Assembly (NCBI GenBank): GCA_937889705.1
Contig: CALBYO010000131.1
Coordinates: 1 to 13,980 of the forward strand
DNA length: 13,980 bases
Origin: an uncultured Bacillota bacterium
GTDB taxonomy: Bacteria; Bacillota; Clostridia; Christensenellales; UBA1242
Reading direction: 5' to 3'
The notes under the pieces are model-generated. The model ran no database searches. It was given only the letters and a program-made list of their open reading frames with translations, and was not told where the DNA came from. This document shows positions 1-6,711 of this stretch, one piece after another. Each line of letters begins with the position of its first letter. Position 1 is the stretch's first letter. Made by a program: the position numbers and the translations under genes.

Positions 1-526
1 CTTTGCAAACTTCTTCAAAGTTAAGTGGCATATTTACGCCTGGGTGAGAAATAAATTTTATCGGATATTTTTTCATTGCTAGCGTAAGTGAACGAGTGTT
101 GCGTTCTATATCTTTTTTTCTTTTAAAACCTAAAATGTTTGGAAGAAAGTATTTAAAGTATTCCTTTACACTTTTAGCACGAGCAAAAGAATGGAATCCA
201 ACAACGATGTAGTCAAACAATTTTATTTCGTCATCTGTCATGTCAATATCGCCGTCAGACGAAATTATATTTGCTTCTATACCTAGCAAAATTTTGATTG
301 ATAATTCTTTTTCGCAGGCTTCTATTTCTTGCCTGATTTTTCCGATTTTGTTTTTTTGTAAGCCATACAATTTATGAGATAATCCGTGTTCTGTTATGCC
401 AATTTCGCTTAATCCTTTTTGCTTAGCGATTAAAGCATTTTCATAAATTGAACCCTTGGCATGCCTTGAATTGTGCCTGCCACTGGAATATCTTGTATGA
501 GTATGATAATCTCCAAATAAGTGCAT
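1..526 (-). CDS. PHP-domain phosphoesterase, C-terminus cut by window edge
   Basis: The first 175 residues of a PHP-family metal-dependent phosphoesterase are visible; the rest lies beyond the window edge. Translation from the ATG at 526 gives the PHP metal motifs in order: DYHTHT (residues 6-11), ITEHG near residue 48, GIEAN near 85, GFHS near 108 and ISHPG near 163. These residues normally hold a two- or three-metal cluster that hydrolyses phosphomonoesters (histidinol-phosphatase and YcdX relatives). The substrate cannot be told from sequence. The start lies 6 bases after the murB stop, and its Shine-Dalgarno GAGG overlaps the end of murB, so the two are probably translationally coupled. 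A PHP gene beside murB is a familiar arrangement in clostridia, usually near rapZ-yvcK-whiA, which may lie outside the window. The family call is firm; the exact function is not. Confidence 0.85.
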   Translation of the reverse strand, partial: MHLFGDYHTHTRYSSGRHNSRHAKGSIYENALIAKQKGLSEIGITEHGLSHKLYGLQKNKIGKIRQEIEACEKELSIKILLGIEANIISSDGDIDMTDDEIKLFDYIVVGFHSFARAKSVKEYFKYFLPNILGFKRKKDIERNTRSLTLAMKKYPIKFISHPGVNMPLNFEEVCK

Positions 527-532
527 ATTTCC

Positions 533-1495
533 TCACTCAATAATCTCCACTTCTTGCGTTAGGTCGAGATTATATTTTTCTTTAACTTGATCTTTCACAA
601 ACTCTGAAAGTTCGATAAAATCTTTCGCAGTGGCATTAGCAAAATTAACAATAAAACCAGCGTGTTTTTCGCTCACCATTGCTCCACCTATTTTAACATT
701 TTTTAACCCCAAGTTGTCAATTAATTTTGCAGGAAAAATAATTTCATTTTGTTTAATTATTCTTTTGAACACGCTGCCAGCACTTGGAAGGTTGTGTGGC
801 TGACTTTGTAGCCTTTTTGACAAATTTTCTTTTTGTAGTTTTTCAATATCTTCTTGATTTGATTTTTTTAATTTCAAAATTGCTTCGACAACAATATCCT
901 TATTTTGTTTAAAACTAGAAACGCGATAATCGAACCAAAAATCTTTTGTCCATTCAGATTTGCCATTTTTTATAATTTTGACTTTTTCAACAACGCTTGA
1001 CATTTCTCCGCCGAACGCACCAGCGTTCATAATAATCGCTCCGCCCACACTTCCTGGAATTCCATAACTCCATTCCATGCCGCCAATACCATTTTGCTTT
1101 AAAAAGTGATTGAGAGCAAATAAGTTGGTACTTGCGCCAACAGATACATAAACATTGTTGCCTTTTGTTGATGTGATTTTGATTTTTTTAAAGTTTTTGC
1201 CTAGTTTGACAACATATCCGTCGTAAAACTCATCTTTAAAAAGAGTGTTTGTGCCGTTTGACAAAATTACATGTTTAATAGCGGCCTGGTTTTTATAATT
1301 TAGCCGAGTATTCTTATTTTTTAAAATTCGTAACGTGCTTATAAGTGCATTTTCTGTGTTGCAGACAAGCAAGTATTTACAAGTGCTGTTTTCGGGGCGG
1401 AATGACAGGTAATTTTTGAGATTTTCATTTGTAAAAATATCCAGTTTTGGGATATTTAACAGTCTTTTTAGTATGTCTTTATCTTTTATTTCCAT
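533..1495 (-). CDS. murB: UDP-N-acetylenolpyruvoylglucosamine reductase (MurB)
   Basis: MurB reduces the enolpyruvyl group of UDP-GlcNAc-enolpyruvate to give UDP-MurNAc, using NADPH and FAD in the cytoplasm. At 320 residues it has normal length. Visible hallmarks are GIPGSVGGAI (145-154) with MNAGAFGGE (156-164), the catalytic-arginine segment YRVSSF (190-195), SAGSVFKR (238-245) with the proton-donor serine at 241, HAGFIVN (278-284), and a C-terminal glutamate in QEVE near 315. The N-terminal FAD-binding loops look divergent: the usual T-x-F-R-x-GG-x-A segment reads SFRPENSTCKY (31-41), and the usual GxGSN reads LSNGTN (78-83). The ATG at 1495 has no Shine-Dalgarno site, but a TATATT hexamer ends 6 bases before it, so the gene may have its own leaderless start besides readthrough from uvrC 33 bases upstream. 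Confidence 0.95.
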   Translation of the reverse strand: MEIKDKDILKRLLNIPKLDIFTNENLKNYLSFRPENSTCKYLLVCNTENALISTLRILKNKNTRLNYKNQAAIKHVILSNGTNTLFKDEFYDGYVVKLGKNFKKIKITSTKGNNVYVSVGASTNLFALNHFLKQNGIGGMEWSYGIPGSVGGAIIMNAGAFGGEMSSVVEKVKIIKNGKSEWTKDFWFDYRVSSFKQNKDIVVEAILKLKKSNQEDIEKLQKENLSKRLQSQPHNLPSAGSVFKRIIKQNEIIFPAKLIDNLGLKNVKIGGAMVSEKHAGFIVNFANATAKDFIELSEFVKDQVKEKYNLDLTQEVEIIE

Positions 1496-1501
1496 AAAAA
1501 T

Positions 1502-1507
1502 AATATA
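1502..1507 (-). promoter_or_regulatory. Possible -10 element just upstream of murB
   Basis: On the minus strand this reads TATATT and ends exactly 6 bases before the murB ATG. Transcription would then begin at or next to the start codon. No convincing -35 hexamer is present 16-18 bases upstream, and there is no TG extension, so in AT-rich DNA this could be coincidence. It is listed because murB lacks a Shine-Dalgarno site and because holB shows the same hexamer at the same spacing. Confidence 0.3.
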
Positions 1508-1528
1508 TGAATTTTAGCTGATAAAGTT

Positions 1529-3178
1529 TTATTTAGGAAGTTTTAAATCGTGAGCAAAAGTGCGTTTGTCGCGGCGAGTTCTATGGAATGTGATAGCAAA
1601 ACGGTGTGCTTCGTCACGAATTCTTTGAAGCATGGTAAGTTCTGGACTTCCGCGTTTAAGCATAACGGGAATATTTGAGTTTGGGGTATAGACCTCTTCA
1701 AATTTTTTTGCAAGAGAAATGATGTCGCAATGAAAATTGTTGTCTTTAAGTGCTTGAACGGCAGAAGAAAGTTGACCTTTTCCACCATCAATGACAAGCA
1801 AATCGGGCATTTTGTTAAACGATTCGTCATTTTCCTGATAGCGTTTGATACGCCTTGTTAAAACTTCATACATGCTTGCAAAATCGTCAATTCCTGCCAC
1901 AGTTTTTATTTTAAATTTGCGATATTCTTTCTTCTTTGGCATGCCATTTTCAAAAACGACCATGGACGCCACGCTTTCTTCTCCAAACAAGTGTGAAATG
2001 TCGTAGCATTCCATTCTATTTGGCAGTTTTGAAAGATTTAAAGTTTTTTGAAGCGTTTCAAGAGCCGAGAAAATGTTGTGACGCTTTCTTTCTTCAAGAT
2101 TGCTTTTCTTTTGTAGGAACTCAACAGCGTTATCTTTTGCCATATCAATAATTTTGCTCTTAACGCCTTTTATTGCGTGATGAATTGTTATGTTTTTGCC
2201 AAGAATTTTGCAGATATCGTCAGTATTTTCCATCGCTTTTGATGTGATTATTTCTTTTGGCGGAGTGATGTTACCGCTATAATATTGAACAATAAAAGAT
2301 GATAAAGCATCTTCGTTGTCTGCGCCTTCTGGGGCGTAAAAACAATTAACGCCAAGGACTTTGCCGTTACGAAGGGTTAAAACGCAAATTGCGTCACCAT
2401 AACTTGTTGATACTTGTGCGAAAGCATCAAGTGAAATGTCTTTTGGTAAACTTGCAACGCTTTTCTCTTTGAGCCTTTGAACCATTTTTAATTTTTCACG
2501 CGTTTCAATAGCGCCTTCGAAATTCTCAACTTCAATTTGATTTTTCATTCTCTCTTCAAGTTTTGTTTCAACCAAATTATCATTGCCGTTTAAAAAGTCG
2601 ATAACTTCGCCAATAATTTTAGAATAATCTTCTTTGCTGATTTTACCAGTGCAAGGTGCTGAGCATAGCCCTAACGAATAGTTTAAGCACTCTCGTGAAA
2701 CAGTTGCTTTACCAATATTTAACTTACATTTACGGATTGGAAAAACATAGTTGATAATGTCCACAACATCATGAATACTAATTCCAGAAATGTATGGGCC
2801 AAAATATTTGCTGCCGTCATTTTTTATTCTTCTAACAATTTCAACGCGAGGGAAATCGCTTTTTGTATCTATTTTAATGTAAGGGAACGCCTTGCCGTCT
2901 TTTAACAAAATGTTATAAAAAGGTTGATGCTCTTTTATCAAATTACTTTCAAGTGCAAGCGCATCAATTTCAGATGGCGTTAAGAAATAGTCGAAATCGT
3001 GAACCTTTTCGACCATCGCGCGAACTTTATTGTGGGTTTGATTTTTTAGAAAGTATTGACTAACACGATTTTTAAGATTTTTTGCCTTGCCAATATAGAT
3101 GATTTGACCTAAATCATCTTTCATGATATAAACGCCGCTTGTTTTTGGCAAAGTCTTAATTTTTTCTAAAATCGTCAT
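1529..3178 (-). CDS. uvrC: Excinuclease ABC subunit C (UvrC) lacking the C-terminal HhH domain
   Basis: UvrC makes the two incisions around a DNA lesion handed over by UvrA-UvrB in nucleotide excision repair. The 549 residues show, in order: a GIY-YIG nuclease (GVY at 15-17, YIG at 28-30) for the 3' cut; four cysteines (151, 164, 172, 176) at the positions of the UvrC iron-sulfur site; a UVR UvrB-contact helix pair (about 203-236); and an RNase H-like nuclease for the 5' cut, with ECYDISH (D393), VIDGGKGQL (D464) and RDEAHRFA (D522, H525). The protein stops 24 residues after that histidine motif. Typical UvrC proteins of about 590-610 residues continue there into a tandem helix-hairpin-helix. 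Only 33 bases separate the stop from murB, so no frameshifted remnant can follow. The ATG lies 7 bases after the rsmI stop, with a weak AGGGA Shine-Dalgarno. Confidence 0.95.
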   Translation of the reverse strand: MTILEKIKTLPKTSGVYIMKDDLGQIIYIGKAKNLKNRVSQYFLKNQTHNKVRAMVEKVHDFDYFLTPSEIDALALESNLIKEHQPFYNILLKDGKAFPYIKIDTKSDFPRVEIVRRIKNDGSKYFGPYISGISIHDVVDIINYVFPIRKCKLNIGKATVSRECLNYSLGLCSAPCTGKISKEDYSKIIGEVIDFLNGNDNLVETKLEERMKNQIEVENFEGAIETREKLKMVQRLKEKSVASLPKDISLDAFAQVSTSYGDAICVLTLRNGKVLGVNCFYAPEGADNEDALSSFIVQYYSGNITPPKEIITSKAMENTDDICKILGKNITIHHAIKGVKSKIIDMAKDNAVEFLQKKSNLEERKRHNIFSALETLQKTLNLSKLPNRMECYDISHLFGEESVASMVVFENGMPKKKEYRKFKIKTVAGIDDFASMYEVLTRRIKRYQENDESFNKMPDLLVIDGGKGQLSSAVQALKDNNFHCDIISLAKKFEEVYTPNSNIPVMLKRGSPELTMLQRIRDEAHRFAITFHRTRRDKRTFAHDLKLPK

Positions 3179-3185
3179 GAAAATA

Positions 3186-4004
3186 TTATTCCCTATTTAC
3201 ATTTAAATCTAAAACTTGTTTATAAACTTCATTTTTTGCTAAGTTTCGTTCTTTTGCAACTTTTTTTATCGCATCATTTTTTGAAAGCCCTAAGTTGATA
3301 TAAAACAATACATGCTCAGAAATCGACATTTCTTCCACATTCAAAGATTTTGTATTGCCTTCTACGATTAACACGAATTCTCCACGCTCGTCAATTTCTG
3401 GGAGAACAGATAAGTTGAAATAGTATTTGTTTTCAAAAATTTTTGTTAGTTCTTTAACCAAGCATGCTTTTCTGTCGCCTAATTGATTATACAAATAATT
3501 AATATCTTTTTTTATGTTATGTGATGAAACATAAAATATGAGAGTGCTTGATAGCGTTGAAATTTCGGCAAGTAATTTGTCTTTATCCGAATTTTTTTCT
3601 GGCAAAAATCCAGCAAAATAAAAATTGTGAGAGTCAAATCCGCTGAGAACGAGAGCAGTGGTTAAAGCACTTGCGCCAGGTATAACTGTAAATTCAATGC
3701 CACATTCAACAAGTTTTTTTGCAAGTATGTTGCCAGGGTCAGAAATGCCAGGCATACCAGCATCAGAAATTATGGCAATATTTTTGCCTTCGCTATTTAA
3801 TTTAATTATGTTGTCAGAACTTTCTTGCTCGTTGAATTTGTGATATGAAATTAAATATTTGTTTCTAATTTCGTATTTTTCAAGAAGTGTTTTGGAAGTC
3901 CTTGTATCTTCACAAGCAATGATATCTACTTCGCGTAAAACATCTAATGCTCTTAATGTGATATCTTTCAAATTGCCAATAGGCGTAGCAACAAAGTAAA
4001 TCAT
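3186..4004 (-). CDS. rsmI: 16S rRNA (cytidine-1402-2'-O)-methyltransferase (RsmI)
   Basis: RsmI uses S-adenosylmethionine to 2'-O-methylate C1402 in the ribosomal decoding centre. The 272-residue length is normal. Family motifs are clear: YFVATPIGNLKDITLRAL (3-20), IACEDTRTSKTLL (29-41), the glycine-rich SDAGMPGISDPG (80-91), and VIPGASALTTAL (107-118). The C-terminal tail (about 228-268) has the small helical region commonly seen in this family. The ATG overlaps the trmN6 stop by 4 bases (ATGA), and an AAGGAG Shine-Dalgarno inside the end of trmN6 sits 7 bases upstream, so translation is coupled. In Bacillus subtilis rsmI lies in the same neighbourhood of holB, ricT and trmN6 homologues, with small genes (yabA, yazA) between them that are absent here. 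Confidence 0.95.
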   Translation of the reverse strand: MIYFVATPIGNLKDITLRALDVLREVDIIACEDTRTSKTLLEKYEIRNKYLISYHKFNEQESSDNIIKLNSEGKNIAIISDAGMPGISDPGNILAKKLVECGIEFTVIPGASALTTALVLSGFDSHNFYFAGFLPEKNSDKDKLLAEISTLSSTLIFYVSSHNIKKDINYLYNQLGDRKACLVKELTKIFENKYYFNLSVLPEIDERGEFVLIVEGNTKSLNVEEMSISEHVLFYINLGLSKNDAIKKVAKERNLAKNEVYKQVLDLNVNRE

Positions 4005-4741
4005 TTATTCTCCTTATATAATTTTTGAATTGTGTATAAATAGTTGCCGTCTTTGTCATTTACTATCAAAGTTGGCAAAACTTTTAAACCAGGTTTTGCA
4101 CCTTTTTGTGCTTCAATTAAAACTATGTTTGGATTTTTATTTTCACTTGGTGAAACAAAAAACATTCTTTTTGGCTCTAACTGATTTCTATGCATTTCTG
4201 CAAAAATTTCCGAAAGCCTTTCGCTTCGGTGAACCAAGTATAGTTTTCCTCCAAATTTTAAAAGACTGGACGAACATTTGATTAAATCGTGCAAGTCCAA
4301 TTTTATTTCGTGCCTGGAAATTGCTATTTCTTCGCTTGAATTAATCAAACTTTGCTCGTTAACTTTCATGTATGGTGGATTTGAAAAAACAACATCAATA
4401 GATGCTTTTTGAATGTATTTTTCAAATTCTTGAATTGGAGCGTTTATAATTTCGATTTTGTCAGAAAGGTTGTTGAGTTCAATATTTCGCATTGCCAAAT
4501 CTGCCATTGAAGATTGAATTTCAAAAGCGGAAATCTTTTGGGGTGAGCATTTATGATTAACAAGAATTGATATAACGCCGCTTCCGCAGCCAATTTCAAT
4601 GCACTTATCTGATTTTCTTGTTGAAACAAAATTTGCAAGCAGGGCAGAGTCGCTTGTAAAATTGTATTTATTTTTGTCTTGAATGACTTTCAAATCACCA
4701 AGTTGCAAATCGTCCAATCTCTCGCTATCTTGTAATAACAA
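4001..4741 (-). CDS. trmN6: TrmN6/YabB-like tRNA(Val) adenine-37 N6-methyltransferase
   Basis: This is a class I SAM-dependent methyltransferase of the YabB/YfiC type. The E. coli member methylates A37 of tRNA1(Val). It has the SAM-binding motif CIEIGCGSGV, the acidic FEI after the second strand, and the N6-adenine catalytic motif NPPY, followed by a conserved hydrophobic C-terminal half. The N-terminal ERLDDLQ and the downstream S-D-S-x-LL-x-NF pattern match the family. An in-frame TTG directly after the ricT stop (4753) would give 250 residues but has no ribosome binding site. I prefer the TTG at 4741 (246 residues), because GGAG sits 6 bases before it and MLLQDSERLDDL resembles the usual family N-terminus. 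The gene follows ricT and overlaps rsmI by 4 bases. The specific tRNA target is inferred from the family. Confidence 0.88.
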   Translation of the reverse strand: MLLQDSERLDDLQLGDLKVIQDKNKYNFTSDSALLANFVSTRKSDKCIEIGCGSGVISILVNHKCSPQKISAFEIQSSMADLAMRNIELNNLSDKIEIINAPIQEFEKYIQKASIDVVFSNPPYMKVNEQSLINSSEEIAISRHEIKLDLHDLIKCSSSLLKFGGKLYLVHRSERLSEIFAEMHRNQLEPKRMFFVSPSENKNPNIVLIEAQKGAKPGLKVLPTLIVNDKDGNYLYTIQKLYKENK

Positions 4742-4753
4742 AATTTTCTCCAA

Positions 4754-5584
4754 TTATTTTAACTTTTTAATATCGTTTACATCATAAACTTTGAGTTCTG
4801 TTTGATTATCTCCGCCAAACTTGACAGTGACTTGTCTTTTAAGCAAATCGTTATACATAACAACGCCTTTGCCATTTGGAGTCATAACTTCGCTGTTAAT
4901 TTTTGGCATCAATGATGCAGTTTCAGAATAATGCTCATTTTCATAAGCAAGACAACACATAAGTCTGCCGCAAAGACCGCTTATTTTTGTTGGGTTAAGT
5001 GATAAATTTTGAGTTTTTGCCATTTTGATTGTTACATGGTCAAAATTATTTAAAAATTCTTTGCAGCAACAAACTTTTCCACAAGGACCAAATCCGCCCA
5101 TGCATCTAACTTCATCGCGTGGACCAATTTGTTTGAGTTCGATTCGTGATTTAAAGTTCGTTGCAAGTTCTTTAACCAAGTTTCTAAAATCAACTCTGCC
5201 GTCTGATGTGAAATAAATTGTGATTTTTGATTTGTCAAGAGAAATCACAACGCCGTCAATTTTCATTTCAAGTTCAAGTTCGTTGACTTTTTGTTTAACT
5301 GTTTCTTTTACTTTTTCTGCTTCAATTTTATTTTGTTTTGCAATGTTTAAATCGTTAGTCGTTGCTCTATTTAAGTATTTGATTTTTTCTATTTCTAAAA
5401 TGTTGCCTTCCGATTTATCTTCTTTTTCTTCTGCTTCAAAAACTGATTTAACAACTTTTGCAACTTCTAAACCGCGACTGCTTTCGCATACAACAAGGTC
5501 GTTAGGTTTTAAAGAGTTGTCTTCGCACTCAATAGAATAATTGACAGGCGAGCCGTCAAAAACCACATTTATAAATTTTTTCAT
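4754..5584 (-). CDS. ricT: RicT/YaaT-like PSP1-domain protein
   Basis: RicT is the PSP1-domain member of the Ric (Y) complex. In B. subtilis RicT, RicA (YmcA) and RicF (YlbF) form a complex carrying iron-sulfur clusters that affects RNase Y-dependent mRNA processing and promotes sporulation, competence and biofilm formation. The 276 residues match the family length. The cysteine signature is intact: CMGGFGPCGKVCCC (161-174) and GLCGRLMCC (203-211), with ARG-GLY-rich PSP1 core strands around them. A charged helix (about 75-108) lies in the middle. AGGAG precedes the ATG by 7 bases and lies in the last codons of holB, 2 bases away, so the pair is coupled. The holB-ricT order is conserved across Firmicutes. 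RicA and RicF genes are not in the window. Confidence 0.95.
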   Translation of the reverse strand: MKKFINVVFDGSPVNYSIECEDNSLKPNDLVVCESSRGLEVAKVVKSVFEAEEKEDKSEGNILEIEKIKYLNRATTNDLNIAKQNKIEAEKVKETVKQKVNELELEMKIDGVVISLDKSKITIYFTSDGRVDFRNLVKELATNFKSRIELKQIGPRDEVRCMGGFGPCGKVCCCKEFLNNFDHVTIKMAKTQNLSLNPTKISGLCGRLMCCLAYENEHYSETASLMPKINSEVMTPNGKGVVMYNDLLKRQVTVKFGGDNQTELKVYDVNDIKKLK

Positions 5585-5586
5585 AT

Positions 5587-6498
5587 TTAACTCCTATATA
5601 AGTATTTTAATTCAAGTATTTTCATAAGCAAATTATCTGCCTGAATGTTTTGTGCAACATTGCTTTCAATTTCTTTTTGAACCTTCAATATTTCGTCCAA
5701 AATACTAACGATGCACATTTTGCTATAATCTTTATTTTCTGTGCCAAGCATTTTTCTGAATTTAATTTGAAGCAAATTCAAAACGATTTGGAAATTGCCT
5801 TTAATCTTTGAAATTTTGCTGCTGTATTCAATTATTTGTTTACTCGATTTTAGGTCGTAAATTATTGAATCTGCAAGCAAGTTCAACTCTTTAAAACTTT
5901 TATTTTCAAGTGCAAACAATATCTTGCCAAGATAACCTTCGCCAAAGGAATATGCAATGTCAAAATCTTCGTCAGAGCATTTTGGTTGAATAAAGTTTTT
6001 CAAAACCTGCTTGTCTTGCGCTGATAACGATACTTTAACGCACCTTGACATTATGGTTTGTAAAACCTTAGTTTCGTTAGTCGCAGTTAAAATAAACTTA
6101 ACTGACGCTGGTGGCTCTTCCAAAACTTTTAAAATTTTGTTTTGTGCTGCGATTGTTGAAATATCAATATCGTTTATAACATAAACTTTATTTTCAAAAA
6201 TCATTGGAGCCATTATAGCGCTGTCAACAATCTCTTTTGCGTCTGATACTTGAAAAGCCTTGTCTTTTGGATATACCAAAAGGTCAGGGTTTGTGCCTTT
6301 TTCTGTTTTAACGCAACCTTCGCAACTTTCACAAATATTATGATTATTGCAAAAAAAACTTAAAGCCACTTCTTTTACAAACTGTTTGTTTGTTTCGCTA
6401 TCTGGCGAAAGAACAATCAACGCGTTTGGAAAGTTGTTTTGCTTTATTGAAAAATCTATATTTTTAAACTCACTTGAATTTTCAAATAATCTGTTCAC
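5587..6498 (-). CDS. holB: DNA polymerase III delta' subunit (HolB)
   Basis: HolB (delta') is the stator subunit of the clamp loader that opens the beta sliding clamp. Evidence in the 303 residues: a zinc-type cysteine set C50-x5-C56-x2-C59-x2-C62; a degenerate Walker A where LSPDSETNKQF (30-40) replaces the GKT loop, as expected for a non-ATPase delta'; YVINDID (106-112) in the Walker B position; QNKILKVLEEPP (119-130); and the delta'-typical SRC motif (151-153). The cysteine spacing is three residues shorter in the first interval than in E. coli delta'. The start is GTG at 6498; the overlapping ATG at 6500 is out of frame and hits TGA at once. There is no Shine-Dalgarno site, but an extended -10 ends 6 bases upstream. 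This is the first gene of the minus-strand run through ricT, trmN6, rsmI, uvrC, murB and the PHP gene. Confidence 0.93.
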   Translation of the reverse strand: MNRLFENSSEFKNIDFSIKQNNFPNALIVLSPDSETNKQFVKEVALSFFCNNHNICESCEGCVKTEKGTNPDLLVYPKDKAFQVSDAKEIVDSAIMAPMIFENKVYVINDIDISTIAAQNKILKVLEEPPASVKFILTATNETKVLQTIMSRCVKVSLSAQDKQVLKNFIQPKCSDEDFDIAYSFGEGYLGKILFALENKSFKELNLLADSIIYDLKSSKQIIEYSSKISKIKGNFQIVLNLLQIKFRKMLGTENKDYSKMCIVSILDEILKVQKEIESNVAQNIQADNLLMKILELKYLYRS

Positions 6499-6504
6499 AT
6501 TGTT

Positions 6505-6513
6505 AATATATCA
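6505..6513 (-). promoter_or_regulatory. Probable extended -10 promoter of holB
   Basis: On the minus strand the sequence is TGA-TATATT, an extended -10 (TGn plus a near-consensus hexamer). The hexamer ends 6 bases before the holB GTG, so the transcript would begin at or within a base of the start codon. The -35 region 17 bases upstream (TTCCAA) is poor, which an extended -10 can tolerate. It would drive the whole minus-strand run of seven genes. Confidence 0.4.
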
Positions 6514-6579
6514 CAAATTTATATTAATTGGAAATGTTTATTTAATATTATTTTAATCAATTTATTATGGAAGTTTCAA

Positions 6580-6634
6580 CAAAAATAGACAAAAATTGGA
6601 CAAAATACCTCAAAAATATCAAATTTGTAAAAAA
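6580..6634. promoter_or_regulatory. Helically phased A-tracts (predicted bent DNA)
   Basis: Short A-runs, most preceded by C, recur once per helical turn: the C of successive CAAA(A) elements is at 6580, 6590, 6601, 6611 and 6620, and a run of six A begins at 6629. Phasing of 9-11 bases is the known arrangement for intrinsic DNA curvature. The block lies in the divergent region between holB and the Spo0A-like gene, ending about 25 bases upstream of that gene's -35. Confidence 0.5.
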
Positions 6635-6673
6635 TATGCTATATCTTTACAAATATGCTTGTATTTTTGTAAA
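6624..6673. repeat. Triple TTTGTAAA octamer repeats at the Spo0A-like promoter
   Basis: The octamer TTTGTAAA occurs at 6624-6631, inverted as TTTACAAA at 6646-6653, and again direct at 6666-6673. Centres are 22 and 20 bases apart, about two helical turns, so all three lie on roughly one face of the DNA. The third copy lies between the -35 and -10 of the promoter. A nonamer, AAATATGCT, is also repeated directly at 6632-6640 and 6651-6659. This looks like an operator array, but the binding protein is unknown. Confidence 0.5.
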
Positions 6674-6687
6674 AAAATTAGTATAAT
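6659..6687 (+). promoter_or_regulatory. Promoter of the Spo0A-like gene
   Basis: TTGTAT at 6659-6664 and a perfect TATAAT at 6682-6687 are separated by 17 bases, a good sigma-A-type promoter. The predicted start near 6694 leaves a leader of about 18 bases that holds an AAAGGAG ribosome binding site. The spacer contains one TTTGTAAA repeat copy, so a protein bound there would block polymerase. Confidence 0.7.
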
Positions 6688-6711
6688 GATAAAAATTACA
6701 AAGGAGTAGCC

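Noticed and set aside
5587..6498. HolB as DnaX (tau/gamma) or another AAA+ clamp-loader ATPase
   Set aside because: The Walker A lysine loop is absent, the length is 303 residues, and the SRC motif with the neighbouring ricT fits delta'.
6499..6711. Riboswitch or small RNA in the divergent region
   Set aside because: No stable GC-containing stems or known riboswitch motifs are seen; the structure present is AT-rich repeats better explained as protein-binding or bent DNA.
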